DNA of 64,000 bases from NCBI GenBank assembly GCA_026874595.1, contig CM049317.1, positions 15,735,382 to 15,799,381 of the forward strand, in the 5' to 3' direction. This document shows, piece by piece, positions 12,586-26,600 of the stretch (position 1 is the stretch's first letter; each line of letters opens with the position of its first letter). The notes beneath the pieces are model-generated. The model was given only the letters and a program-made list of their open reading frames with translations. It did no database searches and was not told where the DNA came from. This stretch comes from Sipunculus nudus (taxonomy: Eukaryota > Annelida > Sipuncula > Golfingiida > Sipunculidae). The translations under genes and the position numbers were made by a program.

Positions 12586-15500
12586 TATTTTGCGAACCGG
12601 AATGGGACGCGGGGGCATTCCGGTTTTTGATTATCTTTGACTGGTTACTATTTTTGGACGGTTAAAGTACAGGTTAATGTGTGGAAGACATTAATTCAAC
12701 ATAGCTTAACTGAACCTCTCATGTAATAGGAGTAGGAAGACATGAACGATGAATTTAATGTACGTTTTAAGGCATGAAAACTGTTCCTGAAGAAAGAAAC
12801 GGAAAAATGCATACCTCGTTAGTGGCAGAAGCGGACCCAAGGGGAGTCTAGGAGGTCGGTCCCCTTTTTCAGCTGCAACCTTTTTTAATCGTATCAGACC
12901 AATTTTGAGGCCTGGAACGTTCGCCCCTACCCCACCCCAACCCTTTGACGAAAATAGGAACCTTGTATTAGGTTTCGTCATAAATCCTCCTTGGTTGAAC
13001 CCCTCCTTTTCGTAAAGCGAGCCAGGGTCATGTGTTTTTCACATTGACTGACCACACACGTGGGTCAGAGCCATTGTCAAATATCAGCCCAAACATGCAT
13101 AAATCTGACACTGAAAGCAAGGTTATTCATATGCACGGAAGCCCTTATTTCGGCTTAATTCTGGGCTTGAGGTGACCACAAAGAAAATCTGGTCTTTGCC
13201 GAAGGCAGTTCGGCTGTTTTCGGTGATAGCCTCCGCTCATATAAGAAAACACGCAAAATCACAAAAAATGATGTGTACATTAAAAATTTTTATTCTAATA
13301 TCGGCCATGTCACTGAGGGAACAATAACCTTTAAAATGAGGTATAGCACAGTATCATACGCAACGCATTTTCAGAGAACATTGCGAACACAGGTGACCGA
13401 ATTCCTTTTATAAGTATTAGATGCTTTCACTCTCTATACCTGACCTCTATCGGCCAACTTCTGAGTAGATGCATTCTTTTAAAATCAATTTAGGTGATCA
13501 TAGTGATCGACTTGGTAGCTCGCACTGTTACTGGTCGTTATAATCAACGAATCACGATGGACAGAACAAAGAGTGGGGTACCATTTTTCAGTTGTATGGT
13601 GACCTAGCCGTGAGAACACGATCAGTAGGTATTTATGTTGGGCCGTTAAGCCTTACTTGAGTCGTGATACAAGCCAAATCGAGGAATGCATCGCAGTGAT
13701 CTTCCATCATGTTGTATTTACATCGTTGTAAGCAGTCCATAATCTTAACATCAGGTAAAAAATTAACACAAAAGAATACATGTGAACTCACAATCCAAAC
13801 TGAAACTCCGTTTCTATGGTAACGAGTCATTTCCTGTATCGCGTACGAGTTGGCTGCATCCAGTAACCCGTGCGAGCCATGCCTGTATTCATACGGTCAG
13901 AAATTCAAACATGCGTAGTGATTTACCAATATGCTGAGTTAAAATGGAATTTTCTCGCTCATGTTAAGTGTTGTTAGAAAGAATACTGAAAAAAGCTAAT
14001 GATTGGTATGGTTTATTTCGAGTGAAAGCGCACCTGTAGGCCATGAGGCGTCAAAAATGACGAAAATAATTGCATCCTCATAGCGCCATAAAGTGCCTTC
14101 TACTCTGAAGGATGTAATGGCACTCTGACAGTACGCTGGTTGTAGACTCTCTAAATGGTGCTTTGCAGGATCATGACGATCCTTGTATCTGCATGAATCA
14201 AATCACTCAAATCTGGTTTTTTTCTGTCCATAGTTATAAAGAACATTATGAAATATAGTACACGGCTCGCTCCGTTCTTAGACAAACACTGGTTAACAAA
14301 TATAATACACAAAACAGCCATCAAAGCATAAGGTATACCTGATAATCATAAAATGAAGGCACAGAGAGCGCGGCGATAATTTACGTTGAGGGAACACAAC
14401 TCTTCAAGACCTCCAATATGTGCTATTATATAGTTAGTACTTGTTAAGACAATTAAAACCCTCTCTGCATAAAGCTGGCGACAAAGCAGGGGAAAAATCA
14501 GCATTCCCCCACCCCCGACACACAGGGTATTCCACATTTAATAACCCCCTCATTTTCTCAATGTAGTGTTATATTAACCTGGTTATCAGTTGTGTTTCCG
14601 GAATTCATTATATTTGGGAGGCAAGTATTTTCGTAGACCTTATGTCAGACGCCCGAAATGCCATAAAACTAAAGTACCCAAAGATGGGAGACCGTCTTCA
14701 AACCGATAGAGTCGCCACCTGCTGGGTATTTTATAAACCAAAATGTAGTACCTCAAAGCCTTCCCTGGTGCAACTTCGGTAATGTGGAATATATGACGTA
14801 GCCATATCTGGGAATTCATTTTAGCTGGCTGCGTTTAGAGTTTAAACGGTCATGACACACCAGTGCCCGTTTATGTGTGTGTTGGGGGAGGGGGTGTCCT
14901 TCTTCCGATTATTTTCTAAAACATTTCCATGTGAACACTAAGTCTTGTATTGACAAAAGTATATGGGATAAAAACTACAATAATAAGAACAATAAAAATA
15001 TATCCTCATCTTTTCGTACACTTCATCTTAAAGGCTGAAGAAAAGGGTTTTTTGGTGAGCTGTCTACCTCTCTTTCGTTTTTTAAAAATGAGAAAGCCAG
15101 CCATTCACCTGTCTTATTTGTAGAATGTATGTATTCTGTAGAGTATGTAACACATTTTTTTTTGTTGGACTCCAGACGGACTCGACCCGGTTTATCGAGC
15201 CTTTACATCCGAGTTCAGTGTACAAATCTGAGTCCAGTAATCTCGAGCTCCAACCTGTGTTCGATTTCATAGAAAGTGGACCCGAGTCCAGTACACACTG
15301 CGCAGAATCGGACTCACTCGAGTACGGCTCGGCTGTTTAGGATTTGCATGCGTCACAGTCTGTGGCTTCTAGATACACAGATGGCGTAGGTATAAATGTA
15401 GTCCGTTCAAATATGGTGGATAAGGCAAATAATCATAAACATTAGCTGTTTTTGTGGTAAGGAGTTAAGTAATATTTTACCAACGTGCAAATGTGAATTA

Positions 15501-15960
15501 TAAACTAAAGTGTTTCCTTGAAATGTAACAAATATTGATTGTAAAGTCTGACGGTTCAAACAAGTAGTCCTGGCCGTTCTACATGCAGTGCCTATCAGGA
15601 AGAGGATAAGGGCATCACAAGGTTTCACAATGACGACATTTTATCAATAGAGCTATCTATATGATGAAATTATTTAGAAAAATATGCAAATAATAACATA
15701 TTAAATGCACAACCCAGGGTTTTTCACGTTGGATTTAAATTTTATAAAAGGAAACCTTTGATTTGGAATTTTCATGAAGATTAACACCTGTAACTAATTA
15801 AATACTGGAATACCCTTTTATTTTTAGGTATCTATTTTCTGTATCAATTCTGTTTGCAATTCTTAACATAACTCGATCCTGTTCCCTTCAGATAAATAAT
15901 ACACCATCGACTGCTAATTAAAATGCGCCTGTTAAAAATTTCATTATATCTCCAAGGATA
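12586..15960. other. Intergenic, mostly nothing recognised
   Basis: A hAT-like end fragment (CAGAAGCGGACCCAAGG near 12827) has a counterpart in inverted orientation at 26310-26326. No coding exon or RNA gene can be supported in the rest. Confidence 0.35.

Positions 15961-15963
<3 letters not shown>

Positions 15964-16018
<55 letters not shown>
15964..16018. repeat. (AT)n microsatellite
   Basis: About 27 AT dinucleotides. Confidence 0.95.
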
Positions 16019-16020
<2 letters not shown>

Positions 16021-16120
16021 GATATCAGCTGTCACCTTCAGCAAATGACACCTTTAATTTGCCAACCAGGTGGGCTGATTTTTAAACTACAAATAGTAGT
16101 ATCAAATTTCACCCAACAGA

Positions 16121-16160
16121 GGGCGCTATAAATAGGGCGGATTGCCCGCATGGTGTGCAG
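16121..16160 (+). promoter_or_regulatory. Candidate TATA promoter
   Basis: TATAAATAG at 16127-16135 is immediately preceded by GGGCGCT, a 6 of 7 match to the TFIIB recognition element. An initiator-like GCAGTT with A at 16159 lies 32 bp downstream of the first T, which is the expected spacing. A consensus splice donor CCG|GTGAGT at 16497/16498 could end a non-coding first exon of about 340 bases. No coding exon on the plus strand follows before 39874, so the target could be the ACE gene, an unannotated transcript or nothing. Confidence 0.4.
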
Positions 16161-16825
16161 TTGAAAGTTCGTGATCGTGGAGATCAACAAGTGAATGAAC
16201 AGTGTACATACACACAGAGATGCACCAAGCGTGAATACGCCTCTGCGCCACGCGGTGCCCAATTTGAATACAGTCCTTCACTGTAGATAACCAAACACGA
16301 ACCAAACCCGGAACGTTGTTAATAAACGGGCTGTGTTCATACGGGAGTTCAGCCGACCATATGTTACTGTATTGAATCATTCCGTATTGGAGCAGTTTGT
16401 ACAAATAATAATTATTGATGGGTCTAGAGGTGATATCATGGACACTGTGACGTGAAATTAAGTCTAATTCCAGGAGAACTGTCACCTCGGACTGCCGGTG
16501 AGTTGTGTGTGCGTGTGTGTGTGTGTTTATGTTTATAAGTAATATATTTGATGTACCTGAGAAGGGACTTGCTTGTCACTTTTCCCAGCAGTAACAACTT
16601 ACTTCAGTTTGGTCTTAACAACATCTCTCATTACTTCAGCTAACTAAATTTTTACGAGTGTCACTGGGGGAGGGGGGTTAACTAATAAACTATTTGACAC
16701 GTACATATACGTATGTTTGTACACGCGTGTATATGATAAATAAGTAACCAGTTCTAGGTTTGTTGCAGTATTAATAACTCGAATATTGTCTGTCTGTCTG
16801 GCTCGCTCTCTAAATAGAGTTATAG

Positions 16826-16831
<6 letters not shown>

Positions 16832-16874
<43 letters not shown>
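16832..16874. repeat. (AT)n microsatellite
   Basis: About 21 AT dinucleotides. Confidence 0.95.
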
Positions 16875-16876
<2 letters not shown>

Positions 16877-17516
16877 TGTGGGTGCCTATATGTACATATG
16901 TACATACCTATTATATAGTTACATTATTACATGTATTATTCAATTCGGATTATCTTCCTATATATATGTGTACATATGTGCATACATCTAAAAAGTTACA
17001 CAATGCATGTATTCGGATCTATATTTATATGTCTGTTCATGATACGTTTCTTGTATTTGTTTGCGTAATAGCCAGGTTTTATCAGTATAATAACAAAATG
17101 TGTATGTATTATTGTGTTTATTTCTCTCTGTGTTTATTTAAGGCTAGTACATTATGAAAACAATGAATAATAATTTCAATTCTTGATTGATTATTTATTA
17201 TTGATAAATTATTATAAACTGTGTTTTGGATATTCATATAACGGGAAGCCTTTGGGGTCCTCTTTTGGAATAATATAAACATTAGGTTCAAAATTTTCCG
17301 ACCCATACCTGGATCAAGATGAGATAAGCTGTGGATTAGGGACCACTGGTGATTCGAACCAAACCAAATTCAATGGCCTTTAAACCTTAGACTATATAAT
17401 TATATTTAGATCAATAAAAAGTAAAAAAAATAATAAATAAAAAAACTGACTTTACCAAAAAAGAGAAATACAAAGTTTTACAAACTAACAATCACTGTGA
17501 AAACGTTACCTCCATG

Positions 17517-17790
17517 CAGGGGCGTCAATATAGGGGGTGGGGGTGGGGTGGGGGTGGGGTGGGGTTATATATCCCCCCTCTTTTTGGCAAGGGGGGATGC
17601 CCCCACTATTCAGAGAATAATATGTATATTTTTTAAATAAAAATAAATAGAATTATAGACTTTGGTTCCATTTATGAGTTTACTATGAAATATATATCTA
17701 AATGGTTTAGAATTAACATATACATGTACCTTATTTTTTAAATTCTTATACTCTATTGATATACATTTGATATTTGTCACACAGACAATA

Positions 17791-17836
<46 letters not shown>

Positions 17837-17939
17837 ATGTCTGTTTTATCCCAATTTTGACTACCCTCCACGCCTGTCATCCCCCCCCCCACCATTGCGA
17901 GTCATCCCCCCCCCCCTTGAAGATAAATTGACGCCGCTG
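17517..17939. mobile_element. Non-autonomous hAT-type element with intact target duplication
   Basis: The left end reads CAGGGGCGTCAATATAG. The reverse complement of the right end reads CAGCGGCGTCAATTTA. CCTCCATG occurs exactly at 17509-17516 and again at 17940-17947, an 8-bp target site duplication. CAGGGGCG ends plus an 8-bp duplication are the hallmark of hAT transposons. The 423-bp body is G-rich at one end, C-rich at the other, contains an (AT)n tract at 17796-17833 and has no transposase. A related fragment (GGGCGTCAATACAGGGGG in reverse) lies near 32120-32155. Confidence 0.85.
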
Positions 17940-18105
17940 CCTCCATGGTAAAAATGAAAATGGACAGTTCTACGAATACGAGAAATTCAGCTTTTTTTTT
18001 TATCAGATTTAGGCATGTCAATAACAGTCCCCCGAAACGATGCATATAGCATAATATAAATAATGCATGTAGTTTATGTAAATATTCAGATTTTACTTCC
18101 GCGTG

Positions 18106-19749
<1,644 letters not shown>

Positions 19750-19751
19750 TA

Positions 19752-19842
19752 CAGTAAAACATCGCCTAACGACCAGCTCTGTTTAGTGACCACCTCAAAA
19801 TTACGACCATAAACGGGGCCGTGAAAAGTGGTCATTTCACTG
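19752..19842. mobile_element. Short pogo/Tigger-like inverted-repeat element
   Basis: The left end reads CAGTAAAACATCGCC and the reverse-complemented right end reads CAGTGAAATGACC, each flanked by TA. A 91-bp element with CAGTRAAA ends and TA duplication fits the Tc1/mariner-pogo group. Diverged relatives begin near 21770 (CAGTGGAACCTGTG) and 38575 (CAGCGAAACCTGTG). Confidence 0.5.
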
Positions 19843-20156
19843 TATAATACATTAGATGGTAGGCCGTTATACTTAGTCACTTTACGTGTTAGACACTTTT
19901 ACAGTTCAATTGTTACAATTAACCTGTTGTCCTTTCCACTGTACCGTAAGATACATCATTTAAACGGTAGCGGGTGAATTAACACTTGTTTTTCTTCTCT
20001 GACGTTCACTTGCGCTATTTCTTTTGCTCCAATTATCTATTTACTTATTTTAGAAGAATTTATAAGTGCATATAGAAATGCTAACAATATCCCGCTGTAA
20101 AAAGGTTAAGGGAGTTTTCCTTTAGTGTGAACACTACTGCTACTGTACAACCACTT

Positions 20157-20168
20157 TAACTACTACGG

Positions 20169-20208
<40 letters not shown>

Positions 20209-20241
20209 GTTACTATTACTACTACTACTACTACTACTACT
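20157..20241. repeat. (CTA)n microsatellite
   Basis: Two runs of CTA trinucleotides separated by a few variants. Confidence 0.9.
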
Positions 20242-20415
20242 TCTGCCTTAACTACACCACATGATAACAGTCAGAAAGCAGATACTATTACCCCTTCTTA
20301 ATTAACTGCAGGCATATACTAGAATACAATATATTACGATCATTGATATCACCTACAATGTCTGCTACCACAGAACATAAAAATGCATCATCGCCATTTT
20401 GTTATTACATGTTTA

Positions 20416-20468
20416 TAATAATAATAATAATAATAATAATCATAATAATCATAATAATCATAATAATC

Positions 20469-20503
<35 letters not shown>

Positions 20504-20522
20504 TATTATTATTATTATTATT
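20416..20522. repeat. (ATA)n microsatellite
   Basis: ATA/ATC trinucleotides that switch to ATT near the end, forming a short self-complementary segment. It generates a spurious poly-isoleucine frame. Confidence 0.95.
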
Positions 20523-21145
20523 TGTAGTAGTAGTATGGTTGTTATTTTCATCATTGTTTGTGGTTTAAGTAGTATATGTATTACTTTCTTTCAGGTCCAT
20601 TATTTTCTAAATTATCAGTGGATCATGTCGCTGTCTAAATGTTATGTTAACTTACTCCGGATACAGACAGAAGACCTCGCTATTTTAGTGTGTTGTGTGC
20701 ACAGGACTCCTCGTTACAAGTCTCGTGGGTGCTGTGGTCCGCTTCAGTTAATCTGTAATGTCTACAAATATTAGAGTCAACCTAAGCCCTTGTCCCTCAT
20801 TGCCTGGACCGTAATGACTGTTATTTTCGTGTATTTAGCTTTAATGTGGCGGTATTTAGATGCACAATTAGGGTGATATGAATCGAGTACAAACTGATGA
20901 CATTATTATTATAAATATAACACCCATTCCAGACTTACAGTGCACCTGTAACTGTCCCTCTCTGAAAGATACCTTGCGATTTCCATGGTTACTTGAACGG
21001 TTTTATTTGGAAAATAAAGTCATGACACATCGATCCGAATGTATTTTAACTACTGTTGATCTAATTTCACATGTATACGCTAGCTATTATCAATGTTCCT
21101 TTCCTGCAATAGTGCATAATTGCATTTAAAGCTTTTATAAGTCCA

Positions 21146-21146
<1 letters not shown>
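20523..21146. other. Intergenic, nothing recognised
   Basis: Two short plus-strand frames occur (ending at 20774 and 21129). Neither has a recognisable domain. Confidence 0.35.

Positions 21147-21204
<58 letters not shown>
21147..21204. repeat. (AT)n microsatellite
   Basis: About 28 AT dinucleotides. Confidence 0.95.
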
Positions 21205-21209
<5 letters not shown>

Positions 21210-24200
21210 CAATTATATATTATTAGGGCCGATATTTCCTTATATATATATATGTATACACGACCATCTGTATAGCATATAAATGATGGATAGATCTTAT
21301 TACTGTTTTAGAGGCCACGTTTTATATGCATGTGGCTAGTAATTATACAGAAATCAAAACCCGTATTAGTTACCTTATACATCTATACCTGTACTTGAGA
21401 CGAGAACATATATATATATATAAATGTGAACCACGTCCCGGTAATGTGACTAAAGCGTGCTGTTGCCTCGATTCCTTACGAAAATTCGTCAAGGTATTGA
21501 ACATATACCATTTTTTTTTGTTTATTTAATACACCATTTCAGGTAATGAAGCGAATGTTTGTATATTTTTTCTTGGCAAGCTTGAAAAGTTACAAGTATT
21601 TTGTATTGTCCGGTAAATAGAAAGACAAAGAAAAATTTCAGATTTTTTTTGTTTCACATGCAAGGCAAATAAGAGCGGCGAATCCGTAGAACAATTCATT
21701 TTTGTGTGTAACCAAACCACTCAGATCACGTGACTTACAAAAAAAAATAATACCAGCATACAGTGGAACCTGTGTTATGTGACCACCCTTTGGACAGACG
21801 CAAGGAAGACACCTGAGTGTGTTTGTGTTTAGCGTAGTGCTTCTTAGGGTTTTTTTTCTCTTCAGTTACCTAACCAAATAGAACTATCTTACCACATTTG
21901 CGACACATGCTGTTAAGGTGGCAGGACTAGTCACCCCACCTGACCTGACATTGTTTCAGTTTTTCCTTTGCATTGTACAATCTAATGCTTTAGTACCCCC
22001 TAAAGTATACATTTTCTAAAAGCTAAGAAAATTCTCTATAATTTGGTGATAATAATCTTTGTTTCTGAGGAACAGGTTTGAATTTATAAGAATTTTAATT
22101 TAATTTTAATATTTAACAAAAAACCGTTTATTCCAGCACAACTAAAGCAGATACACAAAATCTTCTTAAATAAATCGAGAATTTAGATAATAATCCCCAG
22201 GCGTTTTTTTTTGTTTACTGAGATAAGTTTAAAATAACGATTTTACACAGTATTTAATTTTGAAATCTTTACAAATCATTTAATTTTTTACTTTTACCTT
22301 AATAAATCCTTCAAATTTAGTATAGGCGTAAAATAAAAAAAGCTTTTTAGAAGACATATTAACAATTACATATATCAAAGATGGTATGTTTCGGACAAGT
22401 ACTTACTGAGAAATAACGCTCTAAAGATAAGGTGTTCAGGTGAAATGATGTTTCGAGAAAATGGCCAAAAACTATATTCGTATACAGATTATTCGTCCTA
22501 CACACGTAACTAATCACAACTACATGTTGACAGTCACATGAATTTGGTCAAGACGGTGGTTCTTATCAAACCATACTATAATAACATGGATTAATTGACT
22601 ATTTTGCTTTAAAAACGTATTAAAACGATAAAAGTTTGACCTGTCACACCGGCGAACTGTCTAACACCACGTGCATGGACTTCAGTAGGCGGAGCTTACA
22701 GTTTTGGCCGAGTGCCGGGCCTAATAGGTAACCGCGTGTTTACTCAGGAACAAGGGGAACGGGATCTATGGCCATTCAAGGAGAACGAAGATTGATTTAC
22801 TTTTCACGGTTTACATACATTATAGGTATTTGGGAGTTGACTATAGAGACGAGTTTATAACGATCATACAAATCTCGCATACACATACAAGTCATATGTG
22901 AAATCTGGACTTCTTGTTTATTGGAGGGTTGAATAGGAAGACGATGGTTTGTAACATTCATACATCATGCACACACGTTCAAGTCACAGAAGGAGCCCGA
23001 TTATCTTATAAGGTTTATTTACATGGAATCTATAAATGGCAACAAATTAAACAATCAACGTAGTGATAACTGACCTCGTGATAACTGTTTGTATAGTAAT
23101 TAGTGTTCTTTAGTAATAAGTCACTAGATACTTCTGGTTGCATGCACATATCCGAAGGTGCATCTACATGAAATTGTATGTTGTTACAACAGCAGCACAG
23201 AGTTTCCGGGTCAATTATATCTTGAAAAAGATCTAATTTGTTAAAATCCGAAGTGGATTTTTGTACTAAGTTAACGTCGATGTTACTGGTTTATCTCTTT
23301 CAATTAAAGCCAGTTATTCACCTGTCTTTGTGTAAACTTTATTTGATTTTTGGCTTACCCGGCTACCTATGGATAAATCATAGGTAATTTCTAATAAGGA
23401 AGGTACTTTTAACGCTTCTGTGACTGATTTATGAGCCTGTTTATTTGCAAGCCGTTAGAAAACACGGTATATCCGCCAAAGTGGAGAAAAAGAAACATTT
23501 GAATCACGTAGTGCGCATGCTCATGAAAAACTTTAAGGTGCGGAAACCTTTTCGTATTCCGAAGTAAACATATATGAAAGGCTGATTGGCACGCATGTGA
23601 TGCTGGCCACATGTCTACATATATCTTTGAAATTACAAGAGGAACGCCATGCGGTCTCAGACTGATAATTAGTATTATACAATAGAAATACTGTAACCTA
23701 AATATGACGCCTGGCACGTGAGGTGAATTGCTAATTTGGTGGTACACGCACTTATAATTAGTAGCGGAAGTGTCGCTGAACACGACAGATGCGTGACTCT
23801 TACAGAGACTCTTAATGAGCAACGCGTGATAACATTGTAAGAAACTCGTCATTTTCAATAATACTCAAATACTGTGCACAGCACACAATTGAATTTACTT
23901 ATTTTTTAAAATGATATTCTAATTATATGTTTTATTTCACCAAAACTTTTCAAGAAACTTTTAAAGGATTACATATTTAATATAGTTCCAGTCATTTAAT
24001 AATTAGAAGCGTGCATTCTCAAGATTGCACACCTCCGCCATGTGGGGATCCCCATTGTGTAATGCTCCAAAAACCATTTTACATTCATTTATTCGGCCTA
24101 TATTACCAGGTTTATTAGTGCATAAGTGACCGTACATTTGTAAATGTTCCTTGATGATGTTCTTGAATCCGTATCTTGGGGTGGATCAACTTCAAAATCT

Positions 24201-24558
24201 AATTGGTTCTTCATTGGCTCCTTCCAAAATGCCCTGAAAAATTTCTCGATATTCCGTTGATATTATTATTATTCCATGATATTACGTTGAACACACACAA
24301 AGGGACGGGAATGAATATTAAAATATTATAATATATTAGTTTTACGTCACATGCCTTTGCGGTCTTTTTCCTCGCATTACATAACAGCCTATATACTAGT
24401 CATAAAATCAGCGCCTGCGTTTTTGCTTCCCGTTCACGTGATGCCTTTACCTTACCGTATGTAGTATGTTCAAAATGTCATTAAAATATAAACTCTTCTT
24501 ATATTCATTACTCATTTCTCTGGCAATGAGGCAATTTTGTCGTTTATTATTATGATAA

Positions 24559-24595
<37 letters not shown>

Positions 24596-24597
24596 AT
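21205..24597. other. Intergenic, nothing recognised
   Basis: No gene is supported. A 149-codon minus-strand frame (23409-23858) looks like chance, with no motif and no splice-consistent neighbours. A diverged CAGTGGAACCTGTG element end lies near 21770. Confidence 0.35.
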
Positions 24598-24730
24598 ATA
24601 GTGGTATAGCCGTGTTAGTCTGTAGTTGAAGCGTAGGTAAAGATAAAGAGTGACGCCTTTTAGATAGACTAACTTGTTTATTAACACACGAGCTTTCGAA
24701 GCACACAGCCTTCTTCGTCAGGTGGTAATT
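24598..24730 (-). mobile_element. Penelope-like element terminal fragment
   Basis: Read on the minus strand, it runs CCTGACGAAGAAGG, then TTCGAAAGCTCGTG, then a spacer with GTTAGTCTATC, and ends CAGACTAACACGGCTATACC. This combination (a CTGANGA...GAAAGCTC block plus an ACTAACACGGCTA end) is, to my knowledge, widespread in animal genomes and belongs to Penelope-like retroelements. No reverse transcriptase or GIY-YIG sequence accompanies it here. Confidence 0.65.
24681..24722 (-). ncRNA. Candidate hammerhead-ribozyme remnant
   Basis: On the minus strand CTGACGA (plus 24715-24721) matches the CUGANGA core. It is followed by a GAAG...CUUC hairpin arm and then GAAA (plus 24694-24697), the second core. 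Next comes GC-UCGUGU-GU-UA, which can fold as the minimal two-pair stem III with UUA as the cleavage triplet. Penelope-like elements are known to carry such minimal hammerheads. Stem II has a mismatch and stem III a G-U pair, so activity is doubtful. Confidence 0.45.
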
Positions 24731-24839
24731 AAATGGGAACGACGTGTAGAGAGATGTTATATATGATGGAACGACAATGTATAGAGTTCATAATGCCATA
24801 ACATTGTATTCTGATTGGATATTTAGTTATATTACAACA

Positions 24840-25215
24840 TTTATGCTCTTGTGTGGGCGAGGTACGCGGCGGTACAGTGAGTACGCATCGCCTTACTCGG
24901 AAATTTCGCGAAACCGCATGAAAGTCGACGTCATCCATATTATGACGTCACGTCGAAGGGTCGCTTGGTCCAAAGTGCGACCCTCCGTGGTACAGCCCGC
25001 CATTTCCAATAGTAGTCCTTAGCCAAGTCGCCTGTCAGATGCCAAAATCGGTTAGATTAATCGGTCGAGGGTGTGCCGCGAGCCGGATACCCAACCATAC
25101 TCCCTCTGTGAGGGAGGGGGAGGTACGATTTCCCAGTGCTCTGTCCGGCCCAGTATTTGTCTCTCCCGCCCCGACCATCGGGCCAGTTAGATGTTCCATG
25201 CTTGGCCGCCGGAAT
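24840..25215. other. CpG-rich segment with CRE-like palindromes, function unknown
   Basis: It is visibly richer in G+C and CpG than its surroundings. It holds TGACGTCA at 24943-24950, a nearby GACGTCA near 24927, and TTTCGCGAAA near 24903. No splice-supported exon is visible. It could be a CpG island or the unrecognised body of a mobile element adjoining the Penelope fragment. Confidence 0.35.
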
Positions 25216-25335
25216 GCAAAGAAAAAAAAAACATGAACGTAAGTAACATTATAGAGCTAAATAAAGAAAAATAAAACACGTGATAATTATGCAAAAAATG
25301 TTGTAATAAATATAACGAAATAACAAACATAGTAC

Positions 25336-25337
25336 TG

Positions 25338-25400
<63 letters not shown>

Positions 25401-25420
25401 TTAATAATAATAATAATAAA
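25336..25420. repeat. (ATA)n microsatellite
   Basis: About 25 ATA trinucleotides with few interruptions. Confidence 0.95.
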
Positions 25421-26159
25421 AGGCCTAATAATGATTATAAAACTAATAAGGATGATAATAATAATAGAAATATTAAAAAAAATTATTAACAAATCCTGTA
25501 ATCTGTGCCCAGAAGAGGAATACTTTATAATATACAGAACCTTACTGTCAATACTAAACCAAAGAAACGAACTAACGATCACATAAAACAGCACAAACAA
25601 AAAAACAACAACAACACAGGTCGAAACACCTGGCTAACTACGCATGCGCCAGATCAAACATTCAAAAATCTTAACACCTGGTCCACTTCATAATGGGTTT
25701 CCGGAGAATGAGGACCTACAGCCCTTACAAAACAACGTTGTAAAACCCATGTAAGTTAGTCTAGAACTAAATAACCACGCCGTTAGCTTCATTCTAACCA
25801 CATTCACCTGATGATCGGGTCGCATCCCGTGAAACAGACTGTTGTGAACTTTCAATGTTGTTTTTCTTCAGCGTTATATATATACGAATTACTTAAATGG
25901 TTTTATACAGGAAATTTATGCAGTTTTTCGCGGGGTTCTTATTGCATTGCTTCAATGGCTTGTAGTTCTTACGAATTCAAGAAGCAAGTGACCTTTTGGT
26001 AAGAGGATATATAAATATAAAGAGCTATTCCCCCGAAATCTTTATGCCTCCATGCACAAATGAGAATCAAAACTTAATGATGATTATTTTATTTGGTGCG
26101 AAAATTCATGTACTTATAAATCGCCACAAAATAAAGATTTCAGGATCCATGATTTGGGA
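25421..26159. other. Intergenic, nothing recognised
   Basis: No gene, RNA or identifiable repeat is seen. Confidence 0.35.
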
Positions 26160-26326
26160 AAAGTGGGGGTCCAACCAAGGAGGAATAATGAAAAAAACTA
26201 AAAAAACAGGTCCCAGGTCTGGAAAGGAAGGGGTTCAGGACACAAAAAATAATCTGAAACCCTTAACAAAGGTTGTCCGCCCCCCCCCCCATCCCCCCGA
26301 CCCCTCTCCTGGATCCGCTTCTGAAT
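26160..26326 (-). mobile_element. hAT-like end fragment
   Basis: The reverse complement starts CAGAAGCGGATCCAGGAG followed by a G-rich stretch. This parallels CAGAAGCGGACCCAAGGGGA near 12827. The opposite end was not found. Confidence 0.4.
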
Positions 26327-26483
26327 AGCAGGCCTTAATTTATATATATATATTTATATATATATATTTTTTGACAGATGCAATGTGTAATGTGGAAAAA
26401 AATCGAAATTGAGAGACAAATCCTCGAAAGTGCAAGTCCTCGCTAATGTATAACAATTGATTTATACACATCTTTGTACAGTT

Positions 26484-26600
26484 GTTTTTAGCTCAGCTGA
26501 CTGAAAGTCATCTGAGCTTTAACGATCACTCTTTGTCCGTCGTTCGTCTGTCGGGCCGTCCGTCCGGCCGTCTGTCTGTCTGTCCGTCCGTTAACCAGGC
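26484..26600 (+). repeat. Hairpin-led dispersed repeat with TCTG/TCCG tail
   Basis: AGCTCAGCTGAC (26490-26501) and GTCATCTGAGCT (26507-26518) form an 11 of 12 bp hairpin with a 5-base loop. It is followed by a TTTGTCCGTCGTTCGTC block and TCTG/TCCG tetranucleotides. From general knowledge this arrangement is common in mollusc and other lophotrochozoan genomes. Confidence 0.55.

Noticed and set aside
16126-16485. 119-codon minus-strand frame over the candidate promoter
   Set aside because: No motif is recognised, and the plus-strand TATA, initiator and donor arrangement explains this segment better.
20343-20774. 143-codon plus-strand frame with poly-isoleucine
   Set aside because: The core is the (ATA)n microsatellite and the remainder has no recognisable domain.
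23409-23858. 149-codon minus-strand frame, the longest outside repeats
   Set aside because: No family motif, no splice-consistent neighbours and ordinary AT-rich composition; compatible with chance.
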